The translations under genes and the position numbers were made by a program. Below are positions 25,115-32,078 of a DNA stretch of 64,000 nt, piece after piece. The DNA is from Streptantibioticus_A sp037034305 (GTDB lineage Bacteria > Actinomycetota > Actinomycetes > Streptomycetales > Streptomycetaceae): positions 170,721-234,720 of the forward strand of contig JBAGJY010000011.1 in NCBI GenBank assembly GCA_037034305.1, read 5' to 3'. Position 1 is the first letter of the stretch. Each line of letters starts with the position of its first letter. The notes under the pieces were generated by a model. It searched no databases. It saw only the letters and a list, made by a program, of their open reading frames with translations, and was not told the DNA's origin.

Positions 25115-27256
25115 ATGGATCCCGCCATGTCCTATTTGGCGCCCGAGAAAGTCGTCGTCTCCGACGCCCATCAGCCCAAGCGGCACTCGGCGTCCGGTCC
25201 GCCGCGGGTCTCCGCCGGGCTGATCGATTCCCGGCAGCTGGTCGCGGCGCTGCCCGAGGCGCTGCGCAAGCTGCATCCGCGGCGGATGATCAGAACGCCG
25301 GTGCTGTTCGTGGTCGAGGTCGGGGCCACGCTCACCGCGCTGTCCGCGGTGCTGGCGCCCACCGTGTTCGCCTGCGTGATCACCGTCTGGCTGTGGCTGA
25401 CGGTGGTCTTCGCCAACCTCGCGGAGGCGGTGGCGGAGGGCCGCGGCAAGGCGCAGGCCGAGTCGCTGCGCAGGACCCGGACGGAGACCACGGCGCGGCG
25501 GCTGCACCGCTGGCGGGTGGGTCTGGACGACTGCCCCGAAGAGGTCGTGCGGTCAACGGAGTTGCAGCCGCAGGACTTCGTGGTGGTGGAGGCCGGGGAG
25601 GTCATCCCCGGTGACGGCGAGGTGATCCACGGCATCGCCTCGGTCGACGAGTCCGCCATCACCGGCGAGTCCGCGCCGGTCATCCGGGAGGCGGGCGGGG
25701 ACCGTTCGTCGGTCACCGGAGGCACCAGGGTGCTCTCCGACCGCATCATCATGCGCATCACCTCCAAGCCCGGCGGAACGTTCATCGACCGGATGATCGC
25801 GCTGGTCGAGGGCGCGCAGCGGCAGAAGACGCCCAACGAGATCGCGCTGAACATCCTGCTGGCCTCGCTGACCATCGTTTTCGTCCTGGTCGTCGTCACC
25901 GTGCAACCGATGGGCCGGTACGCCGGTTCCGAGCAGTCCACGATCGTGCTGGTCGCACTGCTGGTGACGCTGATCCCGACGACGATCGGGGCCCTGCTGT
26001 CCGCGATCGGCATCGCGGGCATGGACCGGCTGGTGCAGCGCAACGTGCTGGCCATGTCCGGCCGGGCGGTCGAGGCCGCGGGCGACGTGTCCACCCTGCT
26101 GCTGGACAAGACCGGCACCATCACGCTGGGCAACCGCCGCGCCGCCGAGTTCCTGCCGCTGCACGGCGTCGAGGACTGGCAGCTCGCCGACATCGCCCAA
26201 CTGTCCTCACTGGCCGACGAGACACCCGAGGGCCGCTCGGTGGTGGTGCTCGCCAAGGAGCGGTACGGGCTGCGGGAGCGGAGCCAGGGGGAGCTGCCGG
26301 GGGCGCGGTTCGTGCCGTTCACCGCGCAGACCCGGATGAGCGGGGTCGACCTCGCCGACGGGCGGATGATCCGCAAGGGCGCTGCGGCGGCCGTCGCCGA
26401 CTGGGTCGTGCGGCGCGGCGGGCGGGTGCCGGACGACCTCGGCCGGATGGTGGAGGAGGTCTCCTCCTGCGGCGGCACCCCGCTGCTGGTGGCGGTCGAA
26501 GACGCCTACGGCGCAAGGGCGTTGGGCGTGATCCACCTCAAGGACGTGGTCAAGGACGGCATCCGCGAACGGTTCGCGCAGCTGCGCCGGATGGGCATCA
26601 AGACCGTCATGGTCACCGGCGACAACCCGCTGACCGCCCGCGCCATCGCCCGGGAGGCGGGGGTCGACGAGTTCCTGGCCGAGGCCACGCCCGAGCAGAA
26701 GCTGGCACTGATCAGGCGGGAGCAGGCGGGCGGCAACCTGGTCGCGATGACCGGGGACGGCACCAACGACGCGCCAGCGCTGGCTCAGGCGGACGTGGGT
26801 GTGGCGATGAACACCGGTACCTCGGCCGCCAAGGAGGCCGGGAACATGGTGGACCTGGACTCCAACCCGACGAAGCTGATCGACATCGTGCAGGTCGGCA
26901 AGCAACTGCTGATCACCCGGGGCGCGTTGACGACCTTCTCGATCACCAACGACGTGGCGAAGTACTTCGCGATCATCCCGGCGATGTTCGCGGGCGTCTA
27001 TCCGGGCCTGGACAAGCTCAACATCATGGGCCTGCACAGCCCGCAGTCCGCGATCACCTCGGCGATCATCTTCAACGCCCTGATCATCGTGGCCCTGATC
27101 CCACTGGCCCTGCGCGGCGTCCGCTACACCCCCGCCTCGGCCCACGACCTCCTCCGCCGCAACCTGGCCGTCTACGGCCTGGGCGGCCTGATCCTGCCGT
27201 TCCTCGGCATCAAGGCGATCGACATGGTGGTGCGGTTCGTGCCGGGGCTCGGGTAG
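25115..27256 (+). CDS. kdpB: potassium-transporting P-type ATPase subunit B, without neighbouring kdpA/kdpC
   Basis: Catalytic subunit of the high-affinity potassium pump KdpFABC. The 713-residue protein has all P-type ATPase landmarks: actuator loop ESAITGESAPV, phosphorylation site LLLDKTGTITLGN (Asp331), VTGDNPLTARAIA, TGDGTNDAPALAQADVGVAM, and about seven membrane helices ending LGIKAIDMVVRFVP. The unphosphorylated N-terminus LIDSRQLVAALPEALRKLHPR matches KdpB. The start is unsure: ATG 25115 or 25127, neither with a Shine-Dalgarno. KdpB normally works only with KdpA (the channel) and KdpC; here a dipeptidase gene lies upstream and the convergent ugd gene starts 10 bases downstream. So this copy is an orphan that relies on subunits elsewhere, has another role, or is a relic with an intact frame. 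Confidence 0.93.
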   Translation: MDPAMSYLAPEKVVVSDAHQPKRHSASGPPRVSAGLIDSRQLVAALPEALRKLHPRRMIRTPVLFVVEVGATLTALSAVLAPTVFACVITVWLWLTVVFANLAEAVAEGRGKAQAESLRRTRTETTARRLHRWRVGLDDCPEEVVRSTELQPQDFVVVEAGEVIPGDGEVIHGIASVDESAITGESAPVIREAGGDRSSVTGGTRVLSDRIIMRITSKPGGTFIDRMIALVEGAQRQKTPNEIALNILLASLTIVFVLVVVTVQPMGRYAGSEQSTIVLVALLVTLIPTTIGALLSAIGIAGMDRLVQRNVLAMSGRAVEAAGDVSTLLLDKTGTITLGNRRAAEFLPLHGVEDWQLADIAQLSSLADETPEGRSVVVLAKERYGLRERSQGELPGARFVPFTAQTRMSGVDLADGRMIRKGAAAAVADWVVRRGGRVPDDLGRMVEEVSSCGGTPLLVAVEDAYGARALGVIHLKDVVKDGIRERFAQLRRMGIKTVMVTGDNPLTARAIAREAGVDEFLAEATPEQKLALIRREQAGGNLVAMTGDGTNDAPALAQADVGVAMNTGTSAAKEAGNMVDLDSNPTKLIDIVQVGKQLLITRGALTTFSITNDVAKYFAIIPAMFAGVYPGLDKLNIMGLHSPQSAITSAIIFNALIIVALIPLALRGVRYTPASAHDLLRRNLAVYGLGGLILPFLGIKAIDMVVRFVPGLG

Positions 27257-27266
27257 GGAGCGGGGG

Positions 27267-28607
27267 CTACGCCGTCGGTCGGCCCATCGCCCGGAACGTC
27301 CACCCGGCGGAGCGCCAGCTTGCCGGGTCCAGGGCGTTGCGGCCGTCCAGGATGTGGCGGGTCGCGGCGGCCTCGCCGAGGGCTGCCGGGTCCAGCTCGC
27401 GGAACTCGCGCCACTCGGTGAGGTGCAGCACGACGTGGGCGCCGCGCACCGCGTCCAGAGCGGTGGGGGCGTAGCCGAGGGTGGGGAACAGCTTGGCGGC
27501 GTTGTCCATGCCCTTGGGGTCGTAGACGGTGACCTGGCCGCCCTGGAGGTGTATCTGGCCCGCCACGTTGAGCGCGGGCGAGTCGCGCACGTCGTCGGAG
27601 TCGGGCTTGAACGAGGCGCCCAGCACCGCGATCCGCTTGCCCAGGAAGCCGCCGCCGCACGCCTCGCGGGCCAGCTCCACCATGTGGCCGCGGCGCCGCA
27701 TGTTGATCGAGTCGACCTCGCGCAGGAAGGTCAGCGCCTGGTCCGCGCCCAGCTCCCCGGCCCGGGCCATGAAGGCCCGGATGTCCTTGGGCAGACAGCC
27801 GCCGCCGAAGCCGATTCCGGCGCGCAGGAACTTGTGGCCGATGCGCTCGTCATGGCCGATCGCCTCGGCGAGCTTGACCACGTCGCCGCCCGCCGCCTCG
27901 CAGACCTCGGCCATCGCGTTGATGAACGAGATCTTGGTGGACAGGAACGAGTTCGCCGCGTTCTTGACCAGCTCCGCGGTCGCGTAGTCGGCGACGACGA
28001 AGGGCGTGCCTTCTGCGACGGGCGTCGCGTAAACCTCGCGCAGCAGCTTCTCCGCCCGCTCGGACCGCACGCCGACCACGATCCGGTCCGGGTGCAGGGT
28101 GTCCTCGACCGCGAACCCCTCGCGCAGGAACTCCGGGTTCCAGGCCAGCTCCGCGGCGTCCCCGGCCGGGGCCAGCTCGGCGATCCGGTCCGCCAGCCGG
28201 GCCGCGCTGCCCACCGGCACGGTGGACTTGCCGACCACCAGGGCGGGCCGGGTCAGACGCGGGGCGAGGGACTCGACCGCGGCGTCCACGTAGGACATGT
28301 CACAGGCGTACTCGCCGTGCTTCTGCGGGGTGTTGACGCAGACGAAGTGCACGTCGCCGAACTCGGCGACCTCCTGCCAGGAGGTGGTGAACCGCAGCCG
28401 ACCGGTGGCGCCGTCGATCCCCGCGACGTGCCGGGCCAGCAACTCGTCCAGCCCCGGTTCGTACATCGGTACCCGGCCTGCGGACAGCGCCTCGATCTTC
28501 GCCGGATCGACGTCCAGCCCCAGCACCTCGAAGCCCAGTTCCGCCATGGCGGCGGCGTGGGTGGCGCCCAGGTAGCCGGTGCCGATCACGGTGAGCTTCA
28601 GCGTCAC
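27267..28607 (-). CDS. UDP-glucose 6-dehydrogenase
   Basis: Oxidises UDP-glucose to UDP-glucuronate with two NAD+, for cell-envelope polysaccharide. The 446-residue protein shows the Rossmann start KLTVIGTGYLGATHAAAM, the catalytic cysteine in GFGGGCLPKDIRAF, and the C-terminal NAD/UDP domain with LGASFKPDSDDVRDSPAL and the VHLTEWREF-like HVVLHLTEWREF. GTG 28607 was chosen because AAAGG lies about nine bases upstream and the N-terminus then begins at the Rossmann strand. It is 10 bases from the convergent kdpB. Several LCP ligases and glycosyltransferases further right suggest use in a wall glycopolymer. A GDP-mannose dehydrogenase would look similar; UDP-glucose is preferred. Confidence 0.88.
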   Translation of the reverse strand: MTLKLTVIGTGYLGATHAAAMAELGFEVLGLDVDPAKIEALSAGRVPMYEPGLDELLARHVAGIDGATGRLRFTTSWQEVAEFGDVHFVCVNTPQKHGEYACDMSYVDAAVESLAPRLTRPALVVGKSTVPVGSAARLADRIAELAPAGDAAELAWNPEFLREGFAVEDTLHPDRIVVGVRSERAEKLLREVYATPVAEGTPFVVADYATAELVKNAANSFLSTKISFINAMAEVCEAAGGDVVKLAEAIGHDERIGHKFLRAGIGFGGGCLPKDIRAFMARAGELGADQALTFLREVDSINMRRRGHMVELAREACGGGFLGKRIAVLGASFKPDSDDVRDSPALNVAGQIHLQGGQVTVYDPKGMDNAAKLFPTLGYAPTALDAVRGAHVVLHLTEWREFRELDPAALGEAAATRHILDGRNALDPASWRSAGWTFRAMGRPTA

Positions 28608-28755
28608 GGGGTCTGCCTTTCGGGTCCGCCTTGGTGCCGCGCCGGGGAGCGCCGCTGGGTGCGTCAGCCGAGCATAGTCGGGCATCGCACCGGGCATATC
28701 CGCCGCTGTCGGCAACCTCACGTATCCGTGGTACGGCCTGCCGCTCTAGAATTAG

Positions 28756-28765
28756 GTTACTTAAC
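28756..28765. promoter_or_regulatory. small palindrome in the acyl-CoA dehydrogenase promoter region
   Basis: GTTACTTAAC is a GTTA-CT-TAAC palindrome inside an AT-rich patch (28747-28775) just upstream of the TTG start at 28803. GTTA-type half sites are common in TetR-family operators, so it is a candidate control site for the fatty-acid gene. Confidence 0.35.
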
Positions 28766-28802
28766 GGTAGTTAGCAGGCGCGGATCTTGGGAGTGAGACA
28801 CC

Positions 28803-29960
28803 TTGGCGGGTTCGACCGATTTCGATCTCTACCAGCTGTCCGAGGAGCACCAGATGCTCCGGGACACGGTGCGCTCGCTCGCCGAGGCGAAGATCGCCCC
28901 GTTCGCGGCCGAGGTGGACGAGCAGGCGCGCTTCCCGCAGGAGGCGCTCGACGCGCTGGTGGGCTCCGACCTGCACGCGGTCCACGTTCCCGAGGAGTAC
29001 GGCGGCGCCGGAGCCGACGCGCTGGCCACCGTCCTGGTGATCGAGGAGGTCGCCCGGGTCTGTGCCTCCTCCTCGCTGATCCCCGCGGTCAACAAGCTCG
29101 GCTCGCTGCCGGTCATCCTCTCCGGCTCCGAGGACCTGAAGAAGAAGTACCTGGGCCCGCTCGCCAAGGGCGACGCGATGTTCTCGTACTGCCTGTCCGA
29201 GCCGGACGCCGGTTCCGACGCCGCGGGCATGAAGACCAAGGCGGTGCGCGACGGCGACCACTACGTGCTCAACGGCGTCAAGCGCTGGATCACCAACGCG
29301 GGCGTCAGCGAGTACTACACGGTGATGGCCGTCACCGACCCGGAGAAGCGCTCCAAGGGCATCAGCGCCTTCGTGGTCGAGAAGTCCGACGAGGGCGTCT
29401 CCTTCGGCGCCCCGGAGAAGAAGCTCGGCATCAAGGGCTCGCCGACCCGCGAGGTCTACCTCGACAACGTGCGCATCCCCGCCGACCGCATGATCGGCGC
29501 CGAGGGCACCGGCTTCGCCACCGCGATGAAGACCCTCGACCACACCCGCATCACCATCGCCGCGCAGGCCCTCGGCATCGCCCAGGGCGCCCTCGACTAC
29601 GCCAAGAGCTACGTCAAGGAGCGCAAGCAGTTCGGCAAGGCGATCGCCGACTTCCAGGGCATCCAGTTCATGCTCGCCGACATGGCGATGAAGCTGGAGG
29701 CCGCGCGCCAGCTCACCTACGCGGCCGCCGCCAAGTCCGAGCGGGTCGAGTCCGACCTGACCTTCTTCGGCGCCGCCGCCAAGTGCTTCGCCTCCGACGT
29801 CGCCATGGAGGTCACCACCGACGCCGTCCAACTCCTCGGCGGCTACGGCTACACCCGCGACTACCCGGTCGAGCGCATGATGCGCGACGCGAAGATCACC
29901 CAGATCTACGAGGGCACGAACCAGGTCCAGCGCATCGTGATGGCGCGCAACCTGCCGTAA
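28803..29960 (+). CDS. acyl-CoA dehydrogenase
   Basis: FAD-dependent alpha,beta-dehydrogenation of an acyl-CoA. The 385 residues include the N-terminal helical domain (LSEEHQMLRDTVRSLAEAKI), the substrate-binding signature CLSEPDAGSDAAGMKTKA, the FAD-contact RKQFGKAIADFQGIQF, and the catalytic glutamate in ITQIYEGTNQVQRIVMARNL. TTG 28803 is the first start giving a full N-terminus, with a GGGAGTGA stretch about eight bases upstream. A GTTA-type palindrome lies 40 bases before the start. Downstream is the left copy of a terminator repeat and the accessory island. Chain-length preference cannot be read from the sequence. Confidence 0.94.
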   Translation: MAGSTDFDLYQLSEEHQMLRDTVRSLAEAKIAPFAAEVDEQARFPQEALDALVGSDLHAVHVPEEYGGAGADALATVLVIEEVARVCASSSLIPAVNKLGSLPVILSGSEDLKKKYLGPLAKGDAMFSYCLSEPDAGSDAAGMKTKAVRDGDHYVLNGVKRWITNAGVSEYYTVMAVTDPEKRSKGISAFVVEKSDEGVSFGAPEKKLGIKGSPTREVYLDNVRIPADRMIGAEGTGFATAMKTLDHTRITIAAQALGIAQGALDYAKSYVKERKQFGKAIADFQGIQFMLADMAMKLEAARQLTYAAAAKSERVESDLTFFGAAAKCFASDVAMEVTTDAVQLLGGYGYTRDYPVERMMRDAKITQIYEGTNQVQRIVMARNLP

Positions 29961-29984
29961 GGCGTGTTCCCGGTCAGCGTCAAT

Positions 29985-30040
29985 GCGACGGCCTCGGCAC
30001 TCTGCCGGGGCCGTCGCATCAAGTGGGCGTCAACTGCCCA
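29985..30040. repeat. left island boundary repeat with terminator hairpin
   Basis: The hairpin GCGACGGCC (29985-29993)/GGCCGTCGC (30009-30017) acts as the terminator of the acyl-CoA dehydrogenase. It is followed by CATCAAGTGG and GGGCGTCAACTGCCCA. The string GGGGCCGTCGCATCAAGTGG (30007-30026) is identical to 32031-32050. The last 12 bases resemble the 3' end of the LCP gene at 32067, including its stop codon. Confidence 0.85.
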
Positions 30041-30051
30041 TCGAGCACCTT

Positions 30052-31155
30052 TTATGCCGTGATTTCATTCATGAGCATCCGCAAGGTCAGGGAGTGCTTT
30101 TCCGGAGGTAGCTTGGCCAGGGCTGATTGCGCGTAGGCGACGCCCCCGGTTCGGTCACCGGACCTAACCATCATGAGCCCCCTGTGCATCTCCAGGTGAG
30201 TCGCGAACCGAGGCAACGCATCCGGTAGTTCCCGCCTGGCTTGGTCTTGTGCCTCGACTGCCTTCTTCTCCTCGCCAAGCCGGGCCAGCAGTAGGGACGT
30301 GAAGACGTTCATCCGCCACCAAGGAACGGCGTAGTCCGAGGTTTGTTCATAGGACCCGGCCGAGTCGAAAACGCGCTGACCCTTCTCCACGAGCGCCAGA
30401 GCGGTTGCCTTGTCACCTCTGATGGCGGCAGCGTGAGCTTTCCCCATGATGGCGTTCAACAGCCCTAGGGACGGTTTGTCGCTGATCGCCATTGCTTGAT
30501 CGGCAAGCATGTCGGCGATGCCCAGTGAAGCCCCCTCATAGCCCAGGGCGATCGCTGCCCGTCCTCGCACCCATACTCGGGCTTGCCTGTCACCGGATTC
30601 GTCTGCTGCTTTCGCTGCCATGCGGTACCACGAAACTGCCTTGGTGCCATCGCTGCCAGGGAACGTCTTGGCGTACAGGGTCATGAGCCGTGCTGCGACT
30701 GACCACAGCTGCGGGGTGTCCAGTTGCTGCTGTACCACGACGAGTTCGCCTGACACGCGGCGCTGGATGTCGGCTGCGCCCATGGACATGTAGTCCGTGC
30801 CATAGGCGGATAGCTTCGCTTCCCACTCGTCCGTAGACGGGCCTCCGGCAAGCCGGGCGCTGAAACCTGCCGTGAGCACGTCTGACGCCACTACTGGGGC
30901 TATGGCGGTGGCTGCAACATCGCTGATGAACGTTCGGCGCTTCACTTCACCTTCAAGAACGGCTAGAGGAACGTCGAGAACGGCGGACAGGCACCGGAGG
31001 TAGAAGGGCCCCGGCTTAACCTTGGATCGCTCCCAGCCGCTCACGTATTCCCGGCTGAGGGTGGTCCCGAAGGCTTTGTTGATCTCCGATGCGAGCCGTC
31101 CTTGGCTCCATCCGCACGCTGTGCGCAGATCCTTGATCAGTTGCCCAATGGCCAT
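30052..31155 (-). CDS. XRE-family helix-turn-helix regulator with TPR-like sensor region
   Basis: A 367-residue regulator. Residues about 4-60 form an XRE helix-turn-helix (IKDLRTACGWSQGRLASEIN, then REYVSGWERSKVKP). The rest (about 120-360) is an all-helical region with repeated helix pairs (WYRMAAKAADESGDRQARVW, KATALALVEKGQRV), like the TPR domains of peptide- or signal-sensing actinobacterial regulators. Codon use is less GC-biased than in the flanking genes. The ATG at 31155 faces the divergent micro-gene operon across a 184-base region with a duplicated operator-like element, so autoregulation and control of the micro-genes are likely. The signal is unknown. Confidence 0.82.
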   Translation of the reverse strand: MAIGQLIKDLRTACGWSQGRLASEINKAFGTTLSREYVSGWERSKVKPGPFYLRCLSAVLDVPLAVLEGEVKRRTFISDVAATAIAPVVASDVLTAGFSARLAGGPSTDEWEAKLSAYGTDYMSMGAADIQRRVSGELVVVQQQLDTPQLWSVAARLMTLYAKTFPGSDGTKAVSWYRMAAKAADESGDRQARVWVRGRAAIALGYEGASLGIADMLADQAMAISDKPSLGLLNAIMGKAHAAAIRGDKATALALVEKGQRVFDSAGSYEQTSDYAVPWWRMNVFTSLLLARLGEEKKAVEAQDQARRELPDALPRFATHLEMHRGLMMVRSGDRTGGVAYAQSALAKLPPEKHSLTLRMLMNEITA

Positions 31156-31166
31156 GGGCCCAGCCT

Positions 31167-31242
31167 GCCACTACAGATGCCACTTGTAGGTCAACTGGGC
31201 GAATCTGCGGCGCACTTACCACTAACCATGCCACTAGGTGGT
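31167..31242. promoter_or_regulatory. duplicated operator-like element between the XRE gene and the micro-genes
   Basis: Two related elements: GCCACTACAGATGCCACT (31167-31184) followed by TGTAGG, and ACCACTAACCATGCCACT (31218-31235) followed by AGGTGG. The first 18 bases match at 14 positions. Each holds two CCACT boxes 12 bases apart, and the elements are 51 bases apart. The layout fits cooperative binding by an XRE-type repressor. Confidence 0.55.
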
Positions 31243-31339
31243 GGGCGCCTCCTGCAGGACGATCGCAGCAGTGACGAAGGACCCCCGCGACCGTGCGACC
31301 GGTCCGGGGGCGTGGCCAACCTGACGAAGGCAGGCTGAC

Positions 31340-31513
31340 ATGGGAGACCCTATCCCGTACCGAGAAGGGTGCGACGAGTGTTCGCACTTGAAGCGCGAAG
31401 AGCAGTCCGCACATGTGGCGCGGAATCAGACCAGAGAAGTCGACTGCCGAGTCATGGCCCGCCGCCATCTTCGAACGGCTCACGGAGTGGTCTCGGTGGT
31501 GAAGTCGCCATGA
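31340..31513 (+). CDS. micro-gene 1, 57-residue Cys/His-containing protein
   Basis: Unrecognised small protein beginning MGDPIPYREGCDECSHLKRE. A CxxC-H cluster at residues 11-16 with a further Cys at 36 and several His (HVAR, RRHL, TAH) suggests a small zinc-binding fold. ATG 31340 has AAGG about nine bases upstream. Its stop overlaps the start of the next gene as ATGA (31510-31513), which supports real, coupled translation. The composition is less GC-rich than that of the core genes. No function can be given. Confidence 0.6.
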   Translation: MGDPIPYREGCDECSHLKREEQSAHVARNQTREVDCRVMARRHLRTAHGVVSVVKSP

Positions 31514-31737
31514 CCGACGATCACGAGCGCTTGGCCTTGGACAACGCCGCGGACGCTGCTGCGGCGGTCATCTCGGGGGTGTGCCTTGGCAACGGTGGGG
31601 AAGTTGCCGTCGAGGACGTCGCGTCCTTGTCGTACGGCAGCGTACCCAGCGAACTGGTGGAGTACATCCCGCAAGGTGAGTACGTTCCGCCGTGTCCGTT
31701 CCCTTGCTCCGTCTGCGAACAGAAGGGACGCCAGTGA
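31510..31737 (+). CDS. micro-gene 2, 75-residue acidic protein with C-terminal Cys cluster
   Basis: Unrecognised. It begins MTDDHERLALDNAADAAAAV, is acidic and Ala-rich in the first 35 residues (likely helical), and ends with CPFPCSVCEQKGRQ, a compact CxxxCxxC cluster that could bind metal. ATG 31510 overlaps the stop of micro-gene 1, and its own stop overlaps the GTG of micro-gene 3. The double overlap argues for a genuine operon driven from the divergent promoter region. Confidence 0.62.
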   Translation: MTDDHERLALDNAADAAAAVISGVCLGNGGEVAVEDVASLSYGSVPSELVEYIPQGEYVPPCPFPCSVCEQKGRQ

Positions 31738-31844
31738 GGCGGCTGTCCATGTGGCTCAGTAGGCGCGGAACGCTTCTGTGCGTGGCGTGTGTGGCGTTCT
31801 GCATGGGGTGGACGATCGCCCTGGGAACCCTCGGCGCCCCCTGA
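31734..31844 (+). CDS. micro-gene 3, 36-residue single-pass membrane peptide
   Basis: A tiny protein with a basic start (MRRLSMWLSRRG) followed by one hydrophobic segment (TLLCVACVAFCMGWTIALGT, residues 13-32) and a short end. GTG 31734 overlaps the stop of micro-gene 2 by four bases, the main evidence that it is translated. It resembles a membrane microprotein or a toxin-like peptide in shape only; no homology was recognised. Confidence 0.5.
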   Translation: MRRLSMWLSRRGTLLCVACVAFCMGWTIALGTLGAP

Positions 31845-31933
31845 ACTCCCGTCCTTGCCGGACGGAATCGGACGGGCTTCCCACTGTTCGAGATCCCGGC
31901 GGCACGGGGTTGAACGCTCGTCCGCTTTCGTTG

Positions 31934-31955
31934 CGGTTTCCGTAACTGGAAACCG
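31934..31955. terminator. hairpin downstream of the micro-genes
   Basis: CGGTTTCC (31934-31941) pairs with GGAAACCG (31948-31955) around a six-base loop. It lies in the 160-base stretch between micro-gene 3 and the right island boundary, where no other feature was seen, and may end the micro-gene transcript. Confidence 0.5.
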
Positions 31956-32007
31956 GTTCTGGGGCGTGCGCCACTGACCGCAGGCGTCGCATCCGACCTC
32001 GCGAACA

Positions 32008-32078
32008 CGACGGCCCTCGGCGCAGTGCCGGGGGCCGTCGCATCAAGTGGTCGAATTAGGTGGGCGTCAGCCGCCCAC
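32008..32078. repeat. right island boundary repeat with terminator hairpin
   Basis: The hairpin CGACGGCCC (32008-32016)/GGGCCGTCG (32032-32040) is followed by CATCAAGTGG, 11 bases absent from the left copy (TCGAATTAGGT), then GGGCGTCAGCCGCCCA, which is the end of the LCP gene. It serves as the terminator of the LCP gene on the minus strand and is the right twin of 29985-30040. Confidence 0.85.

Larger units (their letters stand above)
30018..32050. mobile_element. accessory island: XRE regulator plus micro-genes between duplicated terminators
   Basis: About 2.0 kb inserted between two convergent core genes (acyl-CoA dehydrogenase and LCP). It is bounded by copies of the same terminator-plus-flank sequence (29985-30040 and 32008-32078). 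Contents: an XRE-TPR-like regulator on the minus strand and three overlapping small genes on the plus strand, with a shared divergent promoter region. Base composition is visibly less GC-rich than the surroundings. No integrase or transposase is present, so the mode of arrival (site-specific, or recombination between terminators) is unknown. Confidence 0.5.
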
